64,000 nucleotides of DNA from Bacteroidota bacterium (GCA_013298895.1 JAAFJM010000006.1:62001-126000), one strand, 5' to 3'; positions 41,401 to 50,588 are shown, counted from the first letter of the stretch. Numbers and translations: made by a program. Notes: generated by a model from the letters alone, not told the origin.

Positions 41401-43081
41401 CTTGAATATTTCTAGTATTAACGGGGCTTCATACGCTTGGTCTGGTCCCAACGGATATTCATCTTCAATTCAAAATCCAACAATATCAAATATTACAAAA
41501 TCAATGGCTGGTAATTATGCTGTAGTAATAAGTACTACACAATGTGGTGTAATTAACAGTTATAGTACAGATGTCATCGTTAAACAAAAACCAATTATTA
41601 ACGCAATTACGTCCAATAATATTATTTGTGCTGGCGATACTTTTCAAGCAATAATATCTAGTTCAAACAACAGTAATGGAGCAACATACAATTGGACAGG
41701 TGTAAATAATTTTATTGCATTTGGTAAAACGATTTTACTAAACAATGTAAATTCAAGTAATGAAGGACAGTACTCAGTAACTGCAACTGATTCAGGCTGC
41801 ACCTCACTTCCTTTTAATTTAAACCTAACCGTAAAGGCAAAACCATTAGCTCCTACAATTTCTAATGTTCCTCCAATTTGCGAAGGAGCAAAATTAGATT
41901 TATCAGCTTCATTAATATCTGGTGCCACCTATGTTTGGTCTGGCCCTAATAGTTTTTCTAGCTCAGTGCGAAATCCTAGTATTAATTTCACCACTAAAGC
42001 TGCAGAAGGAACCTACCGAGTATATAGCATAGTAAATGGATGTAAATCTGCCGAAGAAAGCACTGGAGTTATAATCAACAACAAACCCAGTACCCCAGTA
42101 ATTACTAATGTGGCGAATGCATGTGTTGGTGAAAACGTTAACCTTAACACTACTTTTGTACCAAATGCTACATACAGCTGGACAGGTCCTAATAGTTTTT
42201 CAGCTAATACACAAAGCATAAACTTAACCTCAGTAACTGTTAATAATTCAGGCACTTATAGCTGCCTTGTTACGGTTGCAAATTGCAGTAGTGATTTAGG
42301 AACAAGTAACCTTTCAGTTAATTCATTACCACCTGCTCCAATATTATCTAGTTTTCCTGTTAACAAACTTTGTGCTGGAGATAGCCTACAATTATTTGCT
42401 TCATTTATTGATTTGGCAACTTATTCATGGACCGGCCCTGCTGGTTTTATAGCAAATACAAGAACTCCTGTGATTAAAAATACTAATTTGGCCTATTCAG
42501 GAGTTTATAATGCAGTTGCTATTAAAAATAATTGCCAGTCATTACCAAGCACTATTACCATTACAGTAAATCCAACACCAAACACAGGTAATATTTCGGG
42601 ATTAACTAACGTTTCAAAGTTTGATACCACTTCTTATTCCGTTAATGGTCTTCAAGGTTCTAGTTACGAGTGGACCGTTTCCAACAATGCAAATGTACTT
42701 TTAGGAGCAGGTACCAATAAAATTCAAGTTAAGTGGTTGAATGTTGGTGTTGGTAATTTAAAAGTAATTGAAACATCAAATCAAGGGTGTGTTGGTACTG
42801 AAAAAACATTTAATGCAACAGTTACCCCTGGTTTAGGAATTAATGAAAGCAACCTATCTAATGATTTACTTATATACCCGAATCCAACCAATGATTTCAT
42901 TAATATATTATTTCCAAATCATTATATTAAACAAGTAGTTATTTACGACTTAATGGGTGGCGAAATTCTTCAAACTAATAAAACAAATATCAATATATCT
43001 GAATTGGCTTATGGTATTTATTTTGTTAAGGTGATAGATAATAATGGCAATAGTTGTATAAAAAAAATAATTAAGGACTAA
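38417..43081 (+). CDS. T9SS cargo protein with 13 tandem Ig/PKD-like repeats, PKD-like domain and sorting domain
   Basis: Recurring C.G..(L/V)L.AS.VSGATY.W(T/S)GPNGF.S..QNP........GTY.V.......C.S; C-terminal LLIYPNPTNDFINILFP...AYGIYFVKVIDNNGNSCIKKIIKD. Confidence 0.85.
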   Translation: MRTKITTSLLFLFCLNNLLFSQNLVQSLNKFIPVPSKIHNKTLGTSFLGKTATCATDTIEYPYFKTTGFNLIGINSTVGAAYQWYPAMQSITVKGFNFFAFLSSTAGILSQSVTINIYNSTIDSLPTGAPLRSITMNIDSVTGNGSLLAIRRMAMFTSPITIPSGNGYILSIENTSANNLLVVCNNWNTFDGGAEWCSSIKIGTNIIRSYAVSIGAGGPTFDADFIMHPIVNYSITSSFTSNPTCFTIGNQINFTNTSSAINFSRFYNNRAFLGLTESSFNWNFGNGTGGSAIDTSVIYGSSGPFNVKLTDTLEGYYKFCVDVTNTTSNSVPNAPTTGGGGSYCQGSTINLTCGTVSGATYTWTGPNGFSSASQNPVRTGASASMAGTYNVKVTVNGCTSLSSSVTVSIVQQPVATNNSPVCYGESVVLSSNLISGASYSWTGPNGFTSNLQNTVKANLAIGDTGLYTLSVSLAGCSFNPTTTRVIGIALPPSPTVSNTINTCIGSNVSLTASGTYTSPSYTWSGPNNYFSNSQNPSFAANSVSQSGTYSVIVSSGSCASNPSNVLVNISSIPVAPTVSNNGALCEGQTLVLNASLVSGATYNWTGPNGFTSSLQNPTINNSTSSTAGIYTAFVIVGSCSSSVATTSVSVIPQPVASNTSPVCFGQAVNLSVTSINNATYSWTGPNGFSSASQNPTRTGILPADTGIYTVTVSTTSCSFNPSTTRVSGKALPPNPTVGNSTNVCLGNTINLSASGTYTSPIYSWTGPNGFTSNSQNPSFTSNSINNSGTYNVTATSNGCTSNPSSIAVVVNPIPSTPTVGNNGALCAGQTLSLSASLVPNATYTWSGPNNFVSAIQNPSVANVSITDAGIYSVFVTVNGCNSVAGNTTVVISASAPSPVASSNSPVCLGQSLNLFATNVSGANYSWTGPNGFTSSLQNPIIPNVTNLSSGTYSVTATTSTCGTSPSANVTVNVISLPITPIASNNGPSCEGSSCTLNISSINGASYAWSGPNGYSSSIQNPTISNITKSMAGNYAVVISTTQCGVINSYSTDVIVKQKPIINAITSNNIICAGDTFQAIISSSNNSNGATYNWTGVNNFIAFGKTILLNNVNSSNEGQYSVTATDSGCTSLPFNLNLTVKAKPLAPTISNVPPICEGAKLDLSASLISGATYVWSGPNSFSSSVRNPSINFTTKAAEGTYRVYSIVNGCKSAEESTGVIINNKPSTPVITNVANACVGENVNLNTTFVPNATYSWTGPNSFSANTQSINLTSVTVNNSGTYSCLVTVANCSSDLGTSNLSVNSLPPAPILSSFPVNKLCAGDSLQLFASFIDLATYSWTGPAGFIANTRTPVIKNTNLAYSGVYNAVAIKNNCQSLPSTITITVNPTPNTGNISGLTNVSKFDTTSYSVNGLQGSSYEWTVSNNANVLLGAGTNKIQVKWLNVGVGNLKVIETSNQGCVGTEKTFNATVTPGLGINESNLSNDLLIYPNPTNDFINILFPNHYIKQVVIYDLMGGEILQTNKTNINISELAYGIYFVKVIDNNGNSCIKKIIKD
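39413..42577 (+). repeat. Thirteen tandem ~80-aa coding repeats
   Basis: Each unit contains a (T/S)GPNGF-like core and two conserved Cys; counted by eye in the translation. Confidence 0.85.
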
Positions 43082-43092
43082 TTAGAAGTAAA

Positions 43093-43133
43093 CTAAGTAA
43101 AAAAACACCTTTTAAAGGTGTTTTTTTACTTAG
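43093..43133. terminator. Bidirectional terminator, 41-nt perfect palindrome
   Basis: CTAAGTAAAAAAACACCTTT-T-AAAGGTGTTTTTTTACTTAG between convergent genes. Confidence 0.85.
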
Positions 43134-43144
43134 TATTATTTGAA

Positions 43145-44320
43145 TTATTCAACATGTAAAAGTAGTCCTTTTAAATACTCACCTTCTGGATGATAAATAT
43201 TTATTGGATGATCATCGGGTTGGCTCAATTGACGAACAATCCTAACATTTCTTTTGCACTCAGCAGCTGCGCTAAAAACTATTTTTCTGAATAAATCCTT
43301 ATCAATATGTTGGCTACAACTAAATGTAAAAATTAAACCTCCTGGTTTTACTTTTTCAATTCCTAATTTATTCAAACTTTGATAGCCCCTTGAAGCATTA
43401 GCAACTGCCCTTGAATGTTTGGCAAATGCGGGGGGATCAAGTACAATTATATCATATGTTTTTTGGCATTGTTTTAAGTACTCAAAACAATCTGCTGCTA
43501 TGCCTTCGTGGTTCAAAAATCCATTTAGTACCACATTTTGATTGGCTAATTCAATAGCTTCTTTACTGCTATCAACTGAGTCAACCCAAGTGGCTCCATA
43601 TTTAAGTGCCGAAAGGCTAAATCCACCCGAGTAACTAAAGGTATTTAATACAGTTTTACCCATACTAAGCTCACCAAGCATTCTTCTGTTTTCGCGTTGG
43701 TCAATAAAAAAACCAGTTTTTTGGCCTTTTTCAACATCAATATTGAATTGAATATTGTATTCTTTGGCATTAATTGGCATTGGTAAAATGGCATCATTTA
43801 CCCACCTATTTCCATCGGTTACATTTTCAAGTAACTGCGTACTTTGTTTTGTTTTTAAATAAATATGATTAAAACCTAAACTATTTAAAGCTTCAAATAC
43901 ATATTGGCTTATTAGTTCAACTCCTTTTACCAGTATTTGGCAAACAGCAGCCTGATTGTAAATATCAATTATTATTCCTGGAAAAAAATCTCCCTCTGCA
44001 TGTATTAATCTATAAATATTGGTCTGGTCGTTATTAATAAATTGTTTTCTATATTCAAATGCACGAGTAATTTTATTTTTCCAATAATTGGCATTTATTT
44101 CAATTGGTTCACTGGTAAATTCAAATAACCTGCACATAATTTGGCTATTTGGTGCAAAAAAACCATACCCCAATAATTCATCAGCATTGGTTCTAACTTC
44201 TACAATAGAGCCGTTGGGTGCTTTAGGCATTTGTTTTACACCTCCACTAAATACCCAAGGATGACGATTAAGCAATGAACGTTCTCTTCCGCTTTTTAAA
44301 ATTATTTTTTCGTAATTCAT
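43145..44320 (-). CDS. rlmI: RlmI-like class I SAM-dependent rRNA methyltransferase (PUA domain)
   Basis: ILKSGRERSLLNRHPWVFSGGV; NTFSYSGGFSLSALKYGA; DIIVLDPPAFAK; FTFSCSQHI. Start placed at MNYEKIILK. Confidence 0.88.
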   Translation of the reverse strand: MNYEKIILKSGRERSLLNRHPWVFSGGVKQMPKAPNGSIVEVRTNADELLGYGFFAPNSQIMCRLFEFTSEPIEINANYWKNKITRAFEYRKQFINNDQTNIYRLIHAEGDFFPGIIIDIYNQAAVCQILVKGVELISQYVFEALNSLGFNHIYLKTKQSTQLLENVTDGNRWVNDAILPMPINAKEYNIQFNIDVEKGQKTGFFIDQRENRRMLGELSMGKTVLNTFSYSGGFSLSALKYGATWVDSVDSSKEAIELANQNVVLNGFLNHEGIAADCFEYLKQCQKTYDIIVLDPPAFAKHSRAVANASRGYQSLNKLGIEKVKPGGLIFTFSCSQHIDKDLFRKIVFSAAAECKRNVRIVRQLSQPDDHPINIYHPEGEYLKGLLLHVE

Positions 44321-44353
44321 TTGCGGCAAATATAATGGCAATATATAATATAA

Positions 44354-44402
44354 CTATCCTAACTGAATACCATTTAATTTTCGGTAAAAACTAATGGCTG
44401 CA
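44354..44402 (-). repeat. Copy of the dgt 3' end (AAISFYRKLNGIQLG*)
   Basis: 43/49 nt identical to 48659..48707; every mismatch synonymous in the dgt frame. Confidence 0.9.
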
Positions 44403-45265
44403 ACTGTATGTCCATCGGTCTTTAACTTTTTAATTAATTTAAAAGTAGCCTCTCTAACTTCGGGTTGAAAACCTTCCAAATCCGAGGTTTCTGAATAAAC
44501 ACTTTTCTTTGTTTTTGAGTTCCTAAATCAAAAACAGAATTGTTTGTAGTTTCAAGAACAGCAGTAGCATCATACTCATCGGTACCAGCCATTATTAATA
44601 ATAAAAGTTGTGTATAATCTACTTGCTTTGTAACGGGTTCAATAAAATCAAAACTACTTGCAGAAGCGATTACCTCCAACGAGAAATAGTTCCATAAATT
44701 AGCTAATATCCAAAAGTACCTGTAATGGCCACATTACGAATTGAAACACCAGAATCCTTACCAAGACTTGAAGGTAAAGTTGCGCTACAGTTCCGCACGA
44801 AACTTTTGTATTATCAAAATCGTTTAAAAACAGTGTCATAAGTTGAATTTTAGTTTGAAGCACTTATTGCAAACTCAACGCAATTTAGCCTAACAATTGC
44901 ATCTTCGGCCAATAAACGCTCAATGGCTTTAGCCGAATAAAGCGATGTAAGGTTTTTAATAATTTTTGACGATACAGAAACTTTATGGTTTTGATAACAA
45001 ATATTATTTTTAATCCCAATTACCATTCCTGCTAATTTATCAGCTGTTCCATCTGCTATTTTTTTTTCAATTTGTTGCGCAGCAGCTATGGCCTTACCGG
45101 CCCATACTTCTATAATAGCATTTAAATGTTTTTTGCCTTCAATGTTTTGTAAATATTGTACAACTAAAGCAGTAACTGTGGTTTTTTACTATTTAAAGCT
45201 TGGCTAATTTGCGAGTAAGAAATATAATTTCCCAACAGATTTAATTGTTTTTTCGTGCTATAATT
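44403..45265 (-). pseudogene. gatA: gatA pseudogene (Asp/Glu-tRNA amidotransferase subunit A), multiple frameshifts and stops
   Basis: Minus-strand pieces across frames: LLGNYISYSQISQALNSKK / TVTALVVQYLQNIEGKKHLNAIIEVWAGKAIAAAQQIEKKIADGTADKLAGMVIGIKNNICYQNHKVSVSSKIIKNLTSLYSAKAIERLLAEDAIV / RLNCVEFA / LNDFDNTKVSCGT / KDSGVSIRNVA / LIYGTISRW / VIASASSFDFIEPVTKQVDYTQLLLLIMAGTDEYDATAV / SETSDLEGFQPEVREATFKLIKKLKTDGHTV. Confidence 0.85.
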
Positions 45266-45337
45266 AACTATTACTAAAAAAATCCTACAAACGAAGTGGA
45301 ATTTTAAATTGAAATATGTTGTAATAAAAAATTAGAT

Positions 45338-45540
45338 TATTCTGAATTTATTTTCTCCTTGTATTTGGATTTCATTCCAACTTTTATTTGTTCATTCAAG
45401 CTTTTTTTAGGAGGTTTAAATTCGCTCATTCCCAGACCACTTTCACGCACTAAATTAGGAATTTTTTTTACCACCAAATAATAAAAGGATAGCTAATAAT
45501 TTAATATCCATTCGCTATCACCTATGTTTCCTATAAATAA
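45338..45540 (-). pseudogene. tatA: tatA-like pseudogene (twin-arginine translocase TatA/E), two frameshifts
   Basis: Minus-strand pieces: GNIGDSEWIL / LAILLLFGGKK / KIPNLVRESGLGMSEFKPPKKSLNEQIKVGMKSKYKEKINSE*; one shift in an 8-A run. Confidence 0.7.
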
Positions 45541-45659
45541 TAATGTTTAATTCAAAAAGTATTGATTTTAAAATACTTATGTAAGGTTTTTTTTGTTTAG
45601 AAATTATTTTTTGGGTGGCTTTATTTTTATTTTATTTGTAATCTCTAAAAAAACTGATT

Positions 45660-48383
45660 ATGAGATTTTTTAAATTTGTTTTATTGTTTGTGGCTATTTT
45701 TTTCAGTATGCTTCGCGTTTTTGGACAGACCGATATCAGAGAAGAAAGCATTTACTTTTTAATGACAACTCGTTTTTTTGATGGTGACCCAAGTAATAAC
45801 AAACCCAATGAATGGTGCTCTTATTTTCCAGGAAACCCTAATAATGGCAATTATGCTGGCAGCAATGATGTAACTTGGAAAGGTGATTTTAAAGGGTTAG
45901 TTCAAAAACTTGATTATATAAAAGATTTAGGATTTACTGCCATTTGGATTACCCCAATAGTACAAAACAGAAGTCCACTTGATTACCACGGGTACCACGC
46001 TTGGGATTTTACCAAAGTTGACCCTAGATTAGAATCCCCAGGCTATACTTTTAAAAACTTAATAGACTCTGCACATGCTAAAGGAATTAAAATATTTTTG
46101 GATGTGGTTTTAAATCATGCTGGTAGATTTGGAATTAAAGGTCGTTCAGAAATAAAATACAATACTGACCCAACCCAACCTTGGGGCAAAAAAACCAATG
46201 GAACCGCGCTAACCGACAACCCTAATTGGCAATATGATGGACTTACAGCTAATCCAGATGATGGAAAAATTTGGAGTAGAGCTAATATTACTAAAATGCC
46301 TGCACCTTACAATCAAAACTTGGCAGCTTACAATTGGCCTGGCATGGAAAGTTATGTAAATACCAGTGATGCAGCTTGGTTCAATAAATCAGGAAATGGT
46401 TTTGCACAAGGTTATGACGATACCACCAATTTGTATTGGCGAGCTTTGGCTGGAGATACTCCAGACTTTTTTACGGGTGGCGATAGTGTTAGAAATTATT
46501 TATTTAAAGCCTACAAAACATTTATTGATATGGGCATTGATGGTATGCGCTTAGATGCAGTTAAACATATGCCAAAGCGAGATGTACTTTATTTTGTAGA
46601 TAGGTTTAAACAAGTAAATCCCAGCTTGATGTTTTTTGGTGAAGTAGCACAAAAACGCCATGAATTACATCAAATAGAAGAAATAAACCCGCATTGGTAC
46701 ACTTGGCGAGGAGCCACCAAAAACTCGGCCAATAGCGGTTTAGCCGTTCTTGATTTTTTTGCAATGGGTACTTTTCATTTATTTGGCAAAGGAGAAGGCT
46801 TTTCGGGAGTTAAAGCTGCTGCTAGGTACGATGATTTATATGCAGACCCAAGTACCAATGTATTGTTTTTAGATAACCACGATTTTGGCCCAAACAATGA
46901 TTGGAATAAACGCTACGATGGCAGTGCAGAAAACCTTGCAGCAGCGCTAAACTTTATGTTTACCTGGAGAGGGTTGCCGTGTGTTTACTACGGAACAGAA
47001 ACACAATTTAAAAAAGGCGCTTATGCAGATATTCATAGTAGTAACGATATTAACTATTCTATTGATTTAACTGGAAGAGCTTATTTTGGAAATGAATTTG
47101 CCAATGCGCCAAACCATTTAGTTTATAAACATATTAGAAAACTAAACGCCATTAGGAAAGCTGTACCTGCTTTGCAAAAAGGTAGTTGGCGTTGGGATGG
47201 AACTAATGAAGGTAATGGTGTAGGTTTTGTTAGAAAATACAACACAAGCGAAGTGGCAGTTGGCTTAGCAAAAGATGGTGCTGTAACTTTTAATTTTAGT
47301 GGTTTAACAAATGGCATTTACAAAGATGCGGTTACTGGAAATAGCATTACAGTTAGCAATGGAACTTTATCATTTACTGTGTCACCGAGTAGTGCAGGTA
47401 TTTATGTATTAAATGGTCCGGGACTAATTGGTGCTTTAGGCGAAGGATTTTTTCAAAGCAGTAGCAATGGTGGCGGTGGTATTCCAACCGGTGGTGTAAA
47501 CTATAATCCAGTAAATCCTGCTCCAGGCAGCCAATTACAAGTTACTTATGCTGGTTCATTGTCTAACCAAAGCCAAGTAATAATGCATTATAGTTTCGAT
47601 AATTGGACAAAACCAATTTTAGATGCTAACATGACCAAAATTGGCCAAAATTGGGTTACCACAGTTAGTGTTCCTAGCAATGCTACTACCAATTTTGCAG
47701 CTGCATTTAACAATGGAAATGGTACATGGGATAATAATAATGGCCAAGATTATAAAACCAATTTAGTTAGCGGTACCATTGATTTAACTCCACCAAACAT
47801 TAGCGTATTATTACCTAATAATGGTGCTACCAATGCTTCTAAAACTAATAATTTAAAAATAACCTTTAACGAGCCTATTACTAAAGGCAATGGCAATATT
47901 TTAATTTACGAAAACAATAATTTAAAATACACAATAAGCGCTAGTTCAAATCAGGTTAGTATAAATGGAAACACTGTTGATATTATTCACGGAGGATTTG
48001 CCAATAATGCTAATATTTATGTATTGGTTCAAAATGGAGCTTTTAAGGATTTAGCAGGAAATAACTTTGCTGGCATTAGCCAAAACAATAGTTGGAGCTT
48101 TACTACAGAATCAACAAACGGAACTAAAACCATTGAAGCACTTAATATAATTCTTTATCCAAATCCATCAAATGGAACAATTTATATTGAACAGCTTAAC
48201 CATTTAAATCTAAAAGTAAAAAATGTAATAGATTTGTTTGGCAAAGAGGTAAATTTTAAAACTTATGGTAAAAATAATGATGTATTGGAAGTTAAGCTTT
48301 TAGAAAACAATGATGGTTTGTATCAAATAATTTTTGATAACAACGGCCAACAATTCTATAAAAAAATAATGATTGTAAAATAG
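45660..48383 (+). CDS. Secreted GH13 alpha-amylase with starch-binding CBM, Big_5-like domain and T9SS sorting domain
   Basis: DYIKDLGFTAIWITPIVQN; DVVLNHAGRFG; GIDGMRLDAVKHMP; FGEVAQ; FLDNHDFGPN; C-terminal IILYPNPSNGTIYIE. Confidence 0.9.
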   Translation: MRFFKFVLLFVAIFFSMLRVFGQTDIREESIYFLMTTRFFDGDPSNNKPNEWCSYFPGNPNNGNYAGSNDVTWKGDFKGLVQKLDYIKDLGFTAIWITPIVQNRSPLDYHGYHAWDFTKVDPRLESPGYTFKNLIDSAHAKGIKIFLDVVLNHAGRFGIKGRSEIKYNTDPTQPWGKKTNGTALTDNPNWQYDGLTANPDDGKIWSRANITKMPAPYNQNLAAYNWPGMESYVNTSDAAWFNKSGNGFAQGYDDTTNLYWRALAGDTPDFFTGGDSVRNYLFKAYKTFIDMGIDGMRLDAVKHMPKRDVLYFVDRFKQVNPSLMFFGEVAQKRHELHQIEEINPHWYTWRGATKNSANSGLAVLDFFAMGTFHLFGKGEGFSGVKAAARYDDLYADPSTNVLFLDNHDFGPNNDWNKRYDGSAENLAAALNFMFTWRGLPCVYYGTETQFKKGAYADIHSSNDINYSIDLTGRAYFGNEFANAPNHLVYKHIRKLNAIRKAVPALQKGSWRWDGTNEGNGVGFVRKYNTSEVAVGLAKDGAVTFNFSGLTNGIYKDAVTGNSITVSNGTLSFTVSPSSAGIYVLNGPGLIGALGEGFFQSSSNGGGGIPTGGVNYNPVNPAPGSQLQVTYAGSLSNQSQVIMHYSFDNWTKPILDANMTKIGQNWVTTVSVPSNATTNFAAAFNNGNGTWDNNNGQDYKTNLVSGTIDLTPPNISVLLPNNGATNASKTNNLKITFNEPITKGNGNILIYENNNLKYTISASSNQVSINGNTVDIIHGGFANNANIYVLVQNGAFKDLAGNNFAGISQNNSWSFTTESTNGTKTIEALNIILYPNPSNGTIYIEQLNHLNLKVKNVIDLFGKEVNFKTYGKNNDVLEVKLLENNDGLYQIIFDNNGQQFYKKIMIVK

Positions 48384-48658
48384 CATAAAGATTGATAGTT
48401 TCAAGATATTCAGTTAGCTAAAATAAACTTTTTCTTCTCTGCCGTTGGCTAAAGCACAACGGCAATTCATGGCATTAGTTGTTATTTGTTTGACATTATT
48501 TTTTCAAGCATGAGTAAATCAATTATTTATTTGTTAAAAAAAAATTACTTTGAGTTTATAATATTTCAAATGAAGATGGATTTATATTCCTCTTTACCGA
48601 TGCCTTCACTTTGAGAGAATGCATCGGTATGTAAACTTTTCAACCAATCAAACCCAAT

Positions 48659-50035
48659 CTACCCTAACTGAATACCGTTCAACTTTCTATAAAAACTAAT
48701 GGCTGCATTGTCGGTCATGCCTGAAATGAACTCACATATTTTCATTACCCTGGTGTACAAATCTGTGTGCGGAATTTTACCTTTACCAATAAATTGTTCT
48801 GGAATTAATTCTATTACTTTTTCGCTTCTATAAAACTTTAAATTAGCATTGTGTTGTGCTTCAAAATGCTGGTTTACAGCATTTATACAAATGTGCAACA
48901 ATCCGCTAATTACCTCAAAACCGGCAGCTTCTATTTCAAGTACAACCCTGTTTTTATAAACTTTTTCTTTGGTAATGGTTTTTATTTTTTCAATTAAATG
49001 AATTTTACTACTCAATTTGATAAGTGAATTATTAAACGTTCCGTTCAAAATGGCTTCTTCGTTTTGCATAAAAATTTGAGCCAACTCGTTGGTTAAATTA
49101 TCAATGGCCGAAGCACGTAAAAAGCCAATTTGCCCTTCAAAAGTCATTTCGTTGAATTTATCTTCTTTAAAATTTTCAACAAAAGGAATCAACAATTCTT
49201 CAGCATGTTTTATATCAATCCACTTTAGGTTTAACCCGTCTTCAAAATCAATGATGCTGTAGCAAATATCATCGGCTGCTTCCACCAAAAAAGCCAATGG
49301 ATACCTGCACCAATTTAAATGTTCATCTTCCCTTATTTTTAACAAACCTAACTTTTCGGCTACATCGTTAAAATAAGCAACCTCACTTTGAAAAAAGCCA
49401 AACTTTTTTTCACTTACTTTTTTATCGGCATATTTGGGCAAACTTTCTTTAGGATATTTACTAAATGCGGCCAAAGTGGGGTAAGTTAGGCGCAAGCCTT
49501 TATCGTTTCCACTGTAATTACACACTATTTTAAAACCATTGGCATTGCCTTCAAAATTGATTAAATCGGCCCATTGCTTGGCATTATTAATACTTGGTTC
49601 TAACTCTTTTCCGTTTCCATTTAAAAAATATTCTCTAATGGCATCCTCGCCACTATGGCCAAAAGGCGGATTTCCAATATCGTGAGCCAAACAAGCCGCA
49701 GCTACTATGCAGCCAATATCGTAACTGCTTATTTCTTTTTGTAAATCAGGGTATTTTTGGAGCAATGCCTCTGATACTTTGCGGCCCAAACTGCGACCCA
49801 CGCTCGAAGTTTCTAAACTATGCGTTAATCTATTATGTACAAAATCGTTTTCGGGCAATGGAATAACTTGGGTTTTATCTTGCAGTTTTCTAAACGATTC
49901 AGAAAAAACCACCCTGTCAAAATCACGCTCAAACTCAGTTCTGCTCGTTTTATTGTCTTGTAAAGTTTGGTTAAATCTGTATGGTTTTAAAAGCTGCTGC
50001 CAATTCATTGTCATGCTGCAAATAAAATAAAGCAA
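48659..50035 (-). CDS. dgt: Deoxyguanosinetriphosphate triphosphohydrolase (dGTPase)
   Basis: NRLTHSLETSSVGRSLG; AACLAHDIGNPPFGHSGE HD motif. Probable start at MTMNWQQLLKPYRF. Confidence 0.95.
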   Translation of the reverse strand: MLYFICSMTMNWQQLLKPYRFNQTLQDNKTSRTEFERDFDRVVFSESFRKLQDKTQVIPLPENDFVHNRLTHSLETSSVGRSLGRKVSEALLQKYPDLQKEISSYDIGCIVAAACLAHDIGNPPFGHSGEDAIREYFLNGNGKELEPSINNAKQWADLINFEGNANGFKIVCNYSGNDKGLRLTYPTLAAFSKYPKESLPKYADKKVSEKKFGFFQSEVAYFNDVAEKLGLLKIREDEHLNWCRYPLAFLVEAADDICYSIIDFEDGLNLKWIDIKHAEELLIPFVENFKEDKFNEMTFEGQIGFLRASAIDNLTNELAQIFMQNEEAILNGTFNNSLIKLSSKIHLIEKIKTITKEKVYKNRVVLEIEAAGFEVISGLLHICINAVNQHFEAQHNANLKFYRSEKVIELIPEQFIGKGKIPHTDLYTRVMKICEFISGMTDNAAISFYRKLNGIQLG

Positions 50036-50537
50036 GTTGGTAAATGCTATTTATTTTAGCAATTATAAAAAACAGCCAACCCTAATTGGCTAGAGCTATT
50101 TCATATATTTTAAAATTCAAAACTAAATTTTGGATGTTCTAATAATAATAATCGATTGTGACTAAGTTAAAAAATATGAAGATAAAATGTCATTTTTAAA
50201 AGAGTTAATTAGTTTAATAATTAATAAACCAATAGATACTATTCTGAAAACCGTATTAATATGAATAGGATTAGTAATAAAATTTTATCTCAATTATTAC
50301 ACTTGCTAAATATATTTAAAAACAACCATATTCAAACACGGAATTTGCTTTATTACCTCATTCAATATCCTTAATGTATTGGATTTATTAAATTCTTAAA
50401 AGGACTAATTTTCAGGTATATCAAACCACTTTTCATTAATTATTAGTTGGCATAGCTATTGCTTTTGAAAATACAAAGGAAAATTTGGGCAATTATTTAA
50501 ACTATGTGTTTGATATATTTTCACCCTAAATCAAAAC

Positions 50538-50575
50538 AAAAAAGCCCGACTACAATAAGATAATCGGGCTTTTTA
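50538..50575 (-). terminator. Rho-independent terminator
   Basis: AAAAAAGCCCGA-loop-TCGGGCTTTTT. Confidence 0.85.
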
Positions 50576-50588
50576 GATTAATTAAAAA

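Noticed and set aside
39730-42255. Several antisense or alternative-frame ORFs (39730-39999, 40446-40652, 41269-41451, 41644-41928, 42013-42255) in the repeat gene
   Set aside because: By-products of periodic repeat composition; no initiation context and the sense frame is continuous.
39413-42577. Regularly spaced repeats considered as a CRISPR-like array
   Set aside because: The repeats are coding, ~240 bp, degenerate at nucleotide level and in one continuous frame.
44434-44679. 81-aa minus-strand ORF treated as a gene
   Set aside because: It is a frameshifted slice of the gatA remnant; its last ~30 residues are out of frame.
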